This document shows positions 55,383 through 64,000 of a DNA stretch of 64,000 nt, piece after piece. The stretch comes from Venturia oleaginea (lineage: Eukaryota; Ascomycota; Dothideomycetes; Venturiales; Venturiaceae). The notes under the pieces are model-generated. The model saw only the letters and a list, made by a program, of their open reading frames with translations. It searched no databases and was not told the origin of the DNA. The translations under genes were made by a program, and so were the position numbers. The stretch lies in contig JABMLP010000020.1 in NCBI GenBank assembly GCA_013176395.1, forward strand, positions 1,109,000-1,172,999, read 5' to 3'. Within the stretch, counting starts at the first letter, position 1. Every line of letters begins with the position of its first letter.

Positions 55383-55945
55383 CTATTTCACAGCCGCAAG
55401 AATATCTTGAATTCTCAAAACAGGAAATGTAACCATACCCAAGGGTTGAAACAAAACAAAAGCAGACCCGGAAATACCTAATTCTTCGCCAGCCAAGCGT
55501 ATCCAAGCAGCCGTCGGTGGGATCTTTGCGTAGATGCAACAAGTTAGCACGGCTCTGAACACTGATAATTGTGGCCATACCTGATCTTTCAAGCAAGCGA
55601 TGACAGCCTCCATATCTTAAGCAAAATGCCAGGTGGTAAACTCTGCCAAACTTTGCGAATGTGTCGATACACGACGATCATGACCAACGCGAATGGGATG
55701 CGGTACTGGGAGATGAACGCCGCGGCGGTACGAATAGAAGCACGCCTCTGGTGGAGTTTCGCGTTTCGGACGACGATATATTGGCCGGGGAGTTTCAGCA
55801 TCACTCTTCTGATTGTGTTGCCTTAGTTTTCGAATTGGGTATCGAAAATGACCATATTCTGGCCGTCGTTTTCAAACACCATGTCTTGAGGTCCGATATG
55901 TAAGCCGTGTTGTGGGGCGTCAAGCTTAGCAAAAGACATGTTGTT
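55383..55945 (-). other. Possible small gene or gene remnant
   Basis: Several short minus-strand frames read like protein. One from ATG 55945 spans 38 codons. One from about 55804 carries a hydrophobic helix (IPFALVMIVVYRHI) and ends at 55589. One ends at 55383. A GTATGG...AAAG intron-like sequence lies between the second and third. I could not join them into one model. It could be another small membrane-protein gene of this locus, intact or decayed. Confidence 0.25.
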
Positions 55946-56695
55946 GATTGTGAGTAAAAGTCTATTGACAGTGTTCGATGTCTGATGTTGTTCTGAAGTC
56001 CAAATTTGCTATAGGGAGAAAGGAAATACAGTAGTGCTGAGTGCTTTCCCATTCTACAAGCTGAACTGAACGGCAAGAGCGATTGCTGTTTTCAAACGCG
56101 CCAATCAATTTTGAGGGGAATGAGCGCCCTAGCCAGCTCTGTTAGACCAGTCTCTCGTCGGAAGAGACATGTGTACGCCCTCTTCTAGAAACGATACCGA
56201 AATAGTTAGATTCTGACGATTTGAAAAAGAAGAGTTGCCAGGGACTTCATTGCCTTCATCCCCGACTTCGACAAATATTTACCTGGGAAAAAGATAGTCC
56301 TCGATGGCTTTGCATTGCCAATCTGTCGAAAGGACACGGATGGGATGAGTTGGAGAGTGTTATGAGCCTGGATGGATCCTGAAGTTTAGCAATTCCCAGC
56401 CTAACAACAAAACGCGCACGCACACAACATATAAATAATCAAACAACCTCAGACTGCTCCCGCTAACGGTCATCTAGCACGGAAAAACTCGTGAGCGCTC
56501 GAATCTAGTAGAAGTCAAATTTCCTTCCCAGGACCGCGAAGTTCTATAGTCTCAAATTGAGCGCTCCACACGTTTCTCTTCAGTAGCCAATCTCTTGTCG
56601 CCAGAGGATGGTAAGAGTTTTTCTCGTTGCGGTTTCGATTAGGGGTGAAGTCGTCGATGTGAAGTCCCTCTTCGCGAGTGTTGACATTTGCCGCT
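55946..56695. other. Intergenic region
   Basis: No supported gene or repeat. Confidence 0.4.
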
Positions 56696-57068
56696 TCATT
56701 TTTGCCTCACATTCCCTTCCCACGACGCCAGAGATATAACCAGCCGCCACAGACCTAAATAGAAAGGCTTGGACATTACGCAAATTCTATTCACATATAC
56801 TTATCCCATTTCTACCGCTCCCAGACCATGAGGGACAGTCTATTTGGGCCACATGTCAGTCAAACCGTCCATTCTCACCAGCCCAATTTGACTCACCAAG
56901 ACGATGATCCCTCACCTCAATCTGAAGGGCCCTAGTAACCTCTTTCGTCATAAGTCCATACGCGGAATAGAGATTCATCGCTAAACCATCAGTTCTCACG
57001 AAGCAAATGATGGAAGGGATTAACAGAAATGTCTTTGTACTACCCATTGCACTCACCACAATGCCCAT
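56696..57068 (-). CDS. Possible small two-exon gene
   Basis: Exon 1 (57068-56897) ends at a GTGAGT donor and joins in phase to 56754-56696 through a 142-nt intron with a TTTAG acceptor, giving 76 residues. The N-terminal 30 residues are hydrophobic and the rest amphipathic. No family is recognised. The evidence is only the clean splice and its place among small minus-strand genes. Confidence 0.28.
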
Positions 57069-57187
57069 AGCAGTCGACGTCCAAGCCTGGGTAAAAAGGA
57101 AAAAGACAGCATATTCGACTTTGAGCCGATAACCATGCCATCCACTCTTTTCATCACCTCATTCGTCCCGAATCCTCCCTATCCCTC

Positions 57188-58143
57188 TCAGGACCGAGCC
57201 TTAACGATAGACGTGACAACACCAGTTGTCAATCCAACACTTGCAACCACTTGAACAGTAGTACACACAGCAACAAGACCAGCACCGCCAGTACCAGCAC
57301 TAGTTAGTGTCGCAAACAAACTACCAGCCGCAACACTCGCTCCAATACTTGCCTGTACACCAGCAGCGAGGGAGCCTGTTAAATTCATTAGTATCCATTT
57401 TCTCAAGAAATTCAAGGAGACAACATACCAGCAGCAACACCGCCAGGCCCAAACCCAGCCGCAGCCAACGCCGGCGTAACAAATACAACAGGTGCAATAA
57501 CCCCAACAGCACAAACCACAATCAAAGCCGCCTTCTTCGGATTATCTTTAGCCCATCTCGCTGCCTCTTCCACACTCTTCTTAATGATCCGAGGAACATT
57601 CTCGAAATTCCGACCGAGGACATTGCGAACCCGATCCACCGCCGATTCAATGGCATCCTTGATATCCGTAATATGGACCACGACACTCTGAACAGCCGAT
57701 CCAATCTTCGATTTGATGTAGTGAGCCCAGTTGAACATGGATATGAGAGCTCCCGGTTGCTCTTGCAAGTGTCTGGCGAGATGGGAGATATCTCCATGGA
57801 TGAGGACGGGAGAAATACGTGTCGTGGTGTTGAGTTCGTCGTCTTCGCTTTCGTCTCCGACTTCTGGGCCGGGACTGGTTTCATCCTGATCATCTGCGAC
57901 ACCATGGGATGGGGCTGCGTGGGGAGTAACACAGACGTCTTTGCCGTCATCTTGCTGGTCTATGCCGTCTTCTGCTGGGTGGGCACCATTATCATCTTCT
58001 CCAGCTGTGCCATCTTTGGCGGCGTCTTCATCGATTGTGTCCTCGACGATGGGGCAGGCATAGTTTTCGATGTTGGGACTGGGCTTTGGGGCGATCTCTG
58101 GAGATCCAGGCGGTGAGCTTGCGTCTTCGGGTTGCGAGTCCAT
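57188..58143 (-). CDS. ISG12/IFI6-27 family protein with acidic N-terminus, copy 2
   Basis: Two exons (58143-57429 and 57375-57188) give 300 residues. Residues 1-130 are polar and strongly acidic (Asp/Glu-rich, low complexity) and are not part of the family's usual core. An amphipathic helical stretch follows at about 130-215. The hydrophobic ISG12 core then begins at about 216. It includes LAAAGFGPGGVAAGSLAAGV and GSLFATLTSAGTGG. The intron splits the AG-S junction in phase 1, as in the other two copies. The core matches animal members closely in pattern and spacing. The extra domain suggests a tethered or regulated version; its role is unknown. Confidence 0.85.
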
Positions 58144-58408
58144 CCTTGTTGGTTGATGGGCGTGTTGATTAGGCGAGATGATAATGTGTTCAGTGATCTT
58201 TGTGCGTTGTGTGATGGTAATCTGCAGCCTTATCGTCAGCAGAAAACACCCTACCCGAGTGTTGTCAAGGCCGTCCATCAACTCAACACGGATAGAATCA
58301 CACGAGTCAAGGGTCGAAAAGAAATGGCTATCCATGCTCTATGCCTATTACGAGCCAACTTCGACCCATCCTCACGTGTGATCGCTGATTCCTTATGCTC
58401 CATTCTCT

Positions 58409-59076
58409 CTATAGCTTCGACAACTCCTTCTTCTTGCTGATTGCCGCAATCAAAATCTCGGCAGCGGCGGCTCCCAAAGCAATGCCAGCAACGATTTGAA
58501 CGGCTCCATTGACGATAACAGTACCCAATCCTCCTATCCCAGCGCTCTCTATGATGGCAAAGGGGGAGCCAGGCGTTACCTTTCCGATACTTGTCTGCAT
58601 AATCTCTACTAGACTTCCTTTAGACCTTTTCAACTGCTCGCTTCGTGTACCAAAAGTGTTCAATGCATCTTACCTGCGCCAATCCCTGTTGCTCCGAAAC
58701 CAAGAGCACCAAAAACCGGACCAGTAACAAGACCAGGCGCAAACAGCACAACTCCGGACGTGAGAATTATGGCAGTCTTTGACGGGTTCGCTGCAACCGA
58801 AGCTGTCATTTCCTCGGCGGTTTCCAAAGCCACCAGAGGCACTTTCTCGAAATTACCGCAAAATGTGTCATAAAGGCGAGCAAGAACGCCATCGATGGCA
58901 GAATTTACAGCTGATGTGATATGATTGTCGACGTTTTCTATCCTGCGAAGCGCGGCGCCATGTACTGAGGGTGCAACATTGGTCAGGACGTGGAGTGGAG
59001 TGTCGCCTATGGTGACCTGTATCGGTTGGTGCTACGTTGTCCAAGAATCGCATCTTGACCCGTGAAACGAATTCAT
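58409..59076 (-). pseudogene. ISG12/IFI6-27 family gene, copy 3, possibly broken at its start
   Basis: The core is complete. An upstream exon ends at 58674 and a downstream exon runs 58617-58409, joined at the same AG-S phase-1 junction. Both carry the GFGATGIGAGS and ESAGIGG motifs. The frame stays open upstream through an amphipathic helix, but the only upstream ATG in frame (59076) is followed at codon 15 by a TAG (59032-59034). Either this is a nonsense mutation, or the true first exon is elsewhere, or translation starts at the ATG inside the helix near 58809. The hydrophobic region is otherwise intact. Confidence 0.6.
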
Positions 59077-59275
59077 AGACAAGAGGTGAATGCTGGATGT
59101 AATGTTATAAGTGATGTCGAATTTGTGTTGGTGTTGTTGAGACGGGGTTGATGAAGTTAATGAGGCAGTGCTTCATTAGCTCCTTTCTGGACAGAATTGA
59201 AAAGAGACGTCAGTGACTATCGTTCCAATACAAGCAGGCTTAAAAGCGAGAATATATTGGTATCTTGCTCTAGGC

Positions 59276-60639
59276 TCACTTCCTCCATTCCAGCACAAAC
59301 TCCACATCGTGCTTCGAGGTGTAGATACTCTGTTGATCTATGCCCTTGGGCAATTCAGCAGCATACCAATCCGTCTGCCCGCTTGATGCTACCAATTTGC
59401 CATCCACGATCTGAAAGACGGTCGATATAACACCAGCGCCGCAAGTAAATGCCTCCTTGACGATGCCGCAAGATCCCTTTCGAGACTTCAATCTGAGCAG
59501 CTCACCCGGCTTGTCGTCCTCACCATGTGACGTGAACGTAGCACAGCTTGATCCAGGCAAAGTATTATACCACTTTCCATTTGAGATCAGGCAACCCGTG
59601 ATTGTCCCACTTTTGAGCTTGACAATGAGCTTACCCTTTCCGATAGGTTTCGCAGTCTCTGTTGGTCGACTGTATCCCGTTGTAGTTGGTGAAGGTCTAT
59701 CATCGTCTGTACCCTTTGGTAGGTACTTGATGCCAGAATAAGGACAGCTCTTACCGGGACCGCCAGTACCAGAGAAATCAGGGTCATGTGCAACGAATTC
59801 GCCCGTCATTACAGATCCACGAACCATGAAATGATACCAAATCTCCCTGAGCTCGCCGCGTTGGCAGCCAACAACGGCAGAAGCTCCGCGAGGCGTCTTT
59901 AGCGCGGCTTCGATGTCCTTGAGCTCATAGGTCTTCTCTGTTGAGGGAGTGATATTTGCCTGCGAAAGCCAGTCGAACGAAGGGAGGCTCTTATAAAGAT
60001 CCACGGTCGTCTGAAAGTAATCGATGACTTCTTGTGCCTCTTTGTAATCATGGTAGCATTTCGGCTCGAGTGTACTAACACAGGTGCCGTGCTTGCTCCA
60101 TTCATGCTGCCAAAGATGTTCATCCCCTGCTATTCCTTTCCAGTGATGGCTCAAATATGATAGTAGGACGTCTTGGCCGAATTTCTTGAAGATGTTGGTA
60201 ATACTGGAATAGGCGCTGTTGCAAGTATCGCGATTGCATTTCCGGTTGGAGGAGCTGCAATCGCCGGATCGAGAGCAGTCGCAGACAGAATCGAATCGTC
60301 CATCGCAATGATCAGGCCTAAGTTTGTTTTAGCGAGGGTGTGTCTGGCTCAAGGGAACTACACATACCATAAGCCATGGATGGTCCAGGTATTGTTAGGA
60401 CCAAGATATCCTGAGGGACCAGCTGAAGCATCCGAGTTCCAGAATTGCGTTTGGGCAAACTGCCCGCCTGGCGCGTTTATGCAGCAGGTATCGAAGATAT
60501 CGGTCTTGGAACAGCTAAGTCCAGTATTTGGGCATGTTTTCGGGGAAGCCAAAGCAAGGGGTGTAGAGGCGAGAGGACTTTGGCTGCTTCCAAGGAACAC
60601 AGCCTGGACTAGATTTCGAATAGACGGTAAAGAAGACAT
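59276..60639 (-). CDS. Secreted ribonuclease T2
   Basis: Two exons (60639-60368 and 60317-59276) give 437 residues. RNase T2 enzymes cut single-stranded RNA after a cyclic phosphate step, in vacuoles or outside the cell. The first catalytic segment is WTIHGLW (residues 85-91, His in place) and spans the intron. The second is EHLWQHEWSKHGTC, with His at about 167 and Glu at about 163. Cysteines are numerous, as in the family. The N-terminus is signal-peptide-like (about 1-30). After residue 300 a Thr/Ser/Pro linker leads to a C-terminal domain like that of fungal Rny1-type enzymes. It is intact. Confidence 0.93.
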
Positions 60640-61847
60640 GATTTGGTGCAGGAAGGATGGGAGATGTTGGTTCTTTATACAGGTCTTTTACGAGGCTGAG
60701 ATGTGCTGGTGACTTGGTAGCTTCGCCTTGTGGCTTTCGGGCTTTGTTCCTTGGGTGAATGGCTGATGTGTTCATCTGACAGATATTGATAGGTCCATGG
60801 TTCTGGCTACTAGAAGGCAGTCAAAAGGTATGGAGAGGTGTTACTAAATACACATAGCTAGCAGTAGTCTTGGTGTTTGATATTATAGAGTGCTCAGGTA
60901 TCAATACGTCAGGGGATGCTTGATCGTGATGGTGCCTGCATTTGGACCCTACATGACTCGTGAGGGATTTTCCTCCACTCCATGCCGGACTTCCAAGCTT
61001 CTTCATTCCCTTCTCACCAAAGACAACAGTCCCCGAGTCCATCTCATCGACAGCGGCATGGACAAACAAGGGCTCGAAAAGCCTTTCGTGGGAGTATATG
61101 CCTTCAAACATCAAATCATGGCAGCTTTGAAAGCAGCCGAGTCTAAGAGCTGGAGTGATGACACTTTCTGAGTCGGAATTGATAGAAGCACATGAAGGCT
61201 TGGGGTCTGTTGGCAAACACCGCAGTCGGCAAACACCGCAGAGAAATCGATTTGAACAGTATAAATTCTTCACATGAGCTCTTATCTATCAAGAGATCAC
61301 CATAGCATAGTGGAAGACCTTCCAGCGACGCTTTTATGAGGTGCCTAGCGAAAGCCCCAAGTCATGTCGATATCGTTCTCGAGAAACCCGACTCCAAACC
61401 AATGGTTTGCTCCATTTCTGATAGTCGGGATGTCCTAGCGAAATATTCGACTCGGAGTGCCTCAACTGCGTGGCTGGAGATGATAGCAACCGAAATCGTT
61501 GCAGTTGTTAATCCAATACACTCAAAGTTATCACATGTTCGGTTTCGGGTTCAAATGAGCCCAAAGCATATATAAAGAGCACAGACTCCAAAAGATAGCT
61601 ATGCGGACAAGATATGGACAAACAGAGTTCCTCGTTCTTAAATCGAGGAGGTGGTGAGGGGGTGTAGACTACACATCGCCCCATCCGCAAATTAATATGT
61701 CGTCGATAAATACACACTCCAAACACCATGAAACCTCCATTTCTACATCTCCAAACTTCCATAACAACTCAAATCCTCACAAACCAACCACTCTCAACTT
61801 CCAATCAGGTATACCAACCACCAACCACCATTACCATTACAAATACA
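60640..61847. other. Intergenic region
   Basis: Two long open frames overlap on opposite strands at 60821-61273; neither shows a domain, splice support or codon pattern that decides between them. I call no gene. Confidence 0.4.
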
Positions 61848-62057
61848 ATGTACTTCCTCACCTCCGTCATCCTCGCCCTCACCTTCCAAGCCAATGCACA
61901 GAATAACGACATACGCCCCAACAAAGCGTGCTACGACAGCCTCAATCAATGCGCCCCAAAATGCCCGATAAACCCATGTTTTCAGGAATATGTTAAAGAT
62001 GACGGGAAGGTGACTGGAAGGACCAGTTTTGTAAAGAAGTATTGTTGTACAAAGTGA
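61848..62057 (+). CDS. Small secreted cysteine-rich protein, paralog 1
   Basis: A 69-residue protein from ATG 61848; the frame is open further upstream but the signal peptide (about 1-18, ending in ANA) fixes the start. The mature part has six cysteines with spacing C-x6-C-x3-C-x4-C-x21-C-C. Exactly the same spacing occurs in the paralog at 63145. The 5' leaders of the two genes are also similar (CACAAACCAA...CTCTCA...CCACCAAC). Such proteins are typical candidate fungal effectors or antimicrobial peptides, but nothing here shows the target. The gene is intact. Confidence 0.75.
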   Translation: MYFLTSVILALTFQANAQNNDIRPNKACYDSLNQCAPKCPINPCFQEYVKDDGKVTGRTSFVKKYCCTK

Positions 62058-62370
62058 GGATTGAGGAATGTAAGGATTGAGGGAATGAGGGGGTAGGAGA
62101 GAGCTTGTGAATTGTAACATATCCCTTTATCGTCCAGTCTGCATCATGGCTTATGATCATTACTTCGCCAGAATATAGCACCCTTGGCATCGGTTCTGAT
62201 TACCAGATGATTGCAGGGCATGGTTCCCCACGAACGTTTCATTTCAGTGCTCCTCAACTACGTGCCTGGAGGATGATGTTATACTTTCGAAGTCAACGAG
62301 GACATTGGTAACCTGCGATCGAGTGGTTTTCTAAGCGCCAAGGCAGCCGTAGATGAAGACCCGCAAGATT

Positions 62371-62450
62371 TTCATGGGATTCCGATTTCATGAGATTCCG
62401 ATTTTCATGAGATTCCGATTTTCATGAGATTCCGATTTTCATGAGATTCT
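62371..62450. repeat. 18-bp tandem repeat
   Basis: The unit TTCATGAGATTCCGATTT recurs about four times with one or two base changes. It stops next to the palindrome at 62450. Confidence 0.85.
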
Positions 62451-62467
62451 ACTCCGGATCCGGAGTA
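62450..62467. repeat. Perfect 18-bp palindrome
   Basis: TACTCCGGATCCGGAGTA reads the same on both strands. It abuts the 18-bp array. Confidence 0.8.
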
Positions 62468-63144
62468 ATTAAATCTAGAGATTTCAAGCCCTAAGGTTGA
62501 GAGAATCGCTACCCTTGCAGGGAAGCGAGGGAAGATATAACTAGACTTGAAATAGAGTCCTTCCTTGTCTAAAAATGGGATGGGGGTGGAGACTACCGTA
62601 AAGTCCGTGCAAAGCTGTAGACGAGCGATCCGTGCACTGCTAGATTTTATACATGAGAGATCTGGAAGCAAGTCAAGTAGACCAGAAGACACAAACAACG
62701 CAAACTTGCAGGCGAGATCAGCGGTACACATCTAGATTTGCTTAGAAGCCTCCGTACTGTCCGAGTCCTTAGCTATCAATGCATCATCTTGGCGTAGATC
62801 AGAATTGCGGTCGTTACTCATCCAGGGTTTTACTTAATCACTCAACAAATCCCCTTCCTCTGCATATTGGTACACAAGCGTCAATAACACATATGATTGT
62901 CGAAGCTACCAAGGTCTTGTCTGCAACTTTCCGCGGAATCTACGATATAGATTACCTTGTCCGTAAGATCACACTACTCCTCTTCTCTCCCCTTCTACTA
63001 CCCGTCCGCAAACTCCTACGAACGCCGACCCTCCTTCTTACGTCCAAATCTCACTCAAATCTACCACTCTCAATCTTCACAAACCAAACATTCTCAGCTC
63101 TTTCAGTCAGATATATATTTCAACCACCAACTACCATCACTACC

Positions 63145-63390
63145 ATGTACTTCCTTCACTCTATCACCCTTACCTTTCTCACACTTGCCATCCACACCAA
63201 TGCACAACAGAATACTGGCAATGTTTTCCCGCCAAACTTGCAGCGCCCGTATTCCTTTTGCAAATGGGCATTTGATGTATGCGGGAAGGCATGCCAACCA
63301 AGGGCTTGTTTTGATACCTGGATCAACACTGCCTCGGGGAAACCTAAGATGAGCGGTTGGTCACATATATGGTGTTGTCCTAAAGACTAA
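63145..63390 (+). CDS. Small secreted cysteine-rich protein, paralog 2
   Basis: An 81-residue protein from ATG 63145. The signal peptide (about 1-20) starts MYFL and ends in NAQ, like the first paralog. The six cysteines follow the identical C-x6-C-x3-C-x4-C-x21-C-C pattern although other residues are mostly different. This suggests three disulfide bonds under selection with fast change elsewhere. Start codon context and leader are similar to paralog 1. Confidence 0.75.
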   Translation: MYFLHSITLTFLTLAIHTNAQQNTGNVFPPNLQRPYSFCKWAFDVCGKACQPRACFDTWINTASGKPKMSGWSHIWCCPKD

Positions 63391-63592
63391 ATGGAGAAAG
63401 GAGGGGGAGGGAGGGATGGAGGGGGTTCGGAGTGGAGAGGGATATAAGGACGCCAGGATAGAGGGATCATAAAGGAGTCGTAACCTACTTCTTCAACAAG
63501 ATAAATTTTTCAAAATGGTTCAACGCTGTATATAATGTGGCTTGTGTATCCCCGTGGACATTCTCGAGATTTTAACTGACTACTGACTGAAT

Positions 63593-63717
63593 AGCCGCGT
63601 GGTACGGTCTTTCTAAGCCACAAACTTTGAAGAATTTAGCTGAAACCGTAGAATAACCGCAAACTTACGGTTGCAATTTAAAAAGTTTACGGCATAGAAA
63701 GACCGTACCCCGCGGCT
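63593..63717. repeat. Fold-back element with 36-bp inverted repeats
   Basis: Inverted arms 63593-63628 and 63682-63717 (AGCCGCG...CAAACTTT and complement) enclose a 53-bp centre with a smaller ACCGTA/ACGGT inversion. No coding capacity; a MITE-like unit. Confidence 0.82.
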
Positions 63718-63937
63718 GTGTGAGAGATTCTGAAGGCTCTATCCCATAGCGGAACCTAGCTGAAACACGTAGATGAGTTAATTCTTATCCCTTGAGTACG
63801 TTGTAGTCTCCTTGGGAAAGGCTTAGTATACAATGTATAGCCCAAAAGCTTCTATATAGTAGAGAAGTTCTATCTGGGTCCTTATCCGTTATTGCATTAC
63901 CTTGATATAGGGTTCCCAACGGCCCAACGGGACGGAT

Positions 63938-63970
63938 CGGGGCGGGTTTGGAGGTCTTCAACCCGCCCCG
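63938..63970. repeat. G/C-rich hairpin
   Basis: CGGGGCGGGTT and AACCCGCCCCG form a perfect 11-bp stem around an 11-base loop. Further GGGC/GCCC runs surround it, so it may be the edge of a larger repeat cut off by the window end. Confidence 0.6.
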
Positions 63971-64000
63971 TTAACAGGTCGGGGGAGACGGGTTGGGCGA

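Larger units (their letters stand above)
62058..63144. other. Spacer between the secreted-protein paralogs
   Basis: No gene. It contains an 18-bp array (62371-62450) ending in a perfect 18-bp palindrome (62450-62467). It also contains the leader of the second paralog. Confidence 0.55.
63391..64000. other. Window end with repeats
   Basis: No gene. It holds a fold-back element (63593-63717) and a G/C-rich hairpin (63938-63970). Confidence 0.5.

Noticed and set aside
57307..58116. 269-codon plus-strand frame
   Set aside because: Antisense to ISG12-like copy 2; the hydrophobic look comes from the complement of acidic and Ala-rich codons.
60821..61273. Overlapping frames of 150 codons (minus) and 93 codons (plus)
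   Set aside because: Neither has a domain, clear start context or splice partner, and they exclude each other.

Overview
The window looks like nuclear DNA of a filamentous ascomycete (Pezizomycotina; a leotiomycete is my inference, not proven). The genes are broken by short GT-AG introns of about 47-180 nt with CTAAC-like branch points. There is a Fot1/Pogo-type transposon load and a set of typical fungal housekeeping genes. A tRNA-Val(AAC) gene with an intron lies at 30.3 kb. Only spliced models make sense of most genes, so exon coordinates are given in each entry.

Layout. 0-5 kb: an ER-shaping reticulon with two candidate first exons, then an unrecognised ETPKPT-repeat protein. 5-8.4 kb: a complete but frameshifted Fot1/Pogo element with both TIRs, flanked by direct repeats, and a broken unknown gene. 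8.8-18.5 kb: mitochondrial seryl-tRNA synthetase, a decayed gene, a low-complexity stretch, a possible GPI-anchored protein, the GPI transamidase catalytic subunit Gpi8, and a gamma-glutamyltranspeptidase-like enzyme. 19-29 kb: an unknown protein, a decayed paralog of a gene at 42 kb, a GH18 chitinase, the 3'-end-processing factor Yth1/CPSF30, and a frameshifted alpha/beta hydrolase. 29-41 kb: a CFEM-like membrane protein model, tRNA-Val, the kinetochore protein Sos7 divergent from an RS-rich splicing-type protein, a cluster of tiny Cys/His genes, an F-box protein divergent from mitochondrial release factor 1, and a serine racemase/threonine dehydratase-type enzyme. 42-49 kb: the second decayed paralog, a secreted vanadium-haloperoxidase/PAP2-type enzyme, and a second Pogo element killed by a stop codon. 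49-64 kb: a BTB protein, three ISG12/IFI6-27 family genes among small unknown membrane proteins, a secreted RNase T2, and two paralogous small secreted cysteine-rich proteins near fold-back repeats.

How it fits together. The conserved genes are intact and serve translation in mitochondria (SerRS, RF1), mRNA processing (Yth1, RS protein), chromosome segregation (Sos7), the ER and GPI anchoring (reticulon, Gpi8). Between them lie accessory blocks of small, lineage-restricted genes, transposons and pseudogenes. The most interesting accessory loci are three. The first is a tandem set of about 50-92-residue genes sharing a Cys-x18-His-x(2,3)-Cys core, each behind its own TATA box (35.0-36.4 kb). 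The second is the fungal ISG12-like trio (51.8-59.1 kb). The third is the paired secreted proteins with identical cysteine spacing (61.8 and 63.1 kb). Several broken genes carry frameshifts at short homopolymers, so some of the apparent pseudogenes could be sequence errors.
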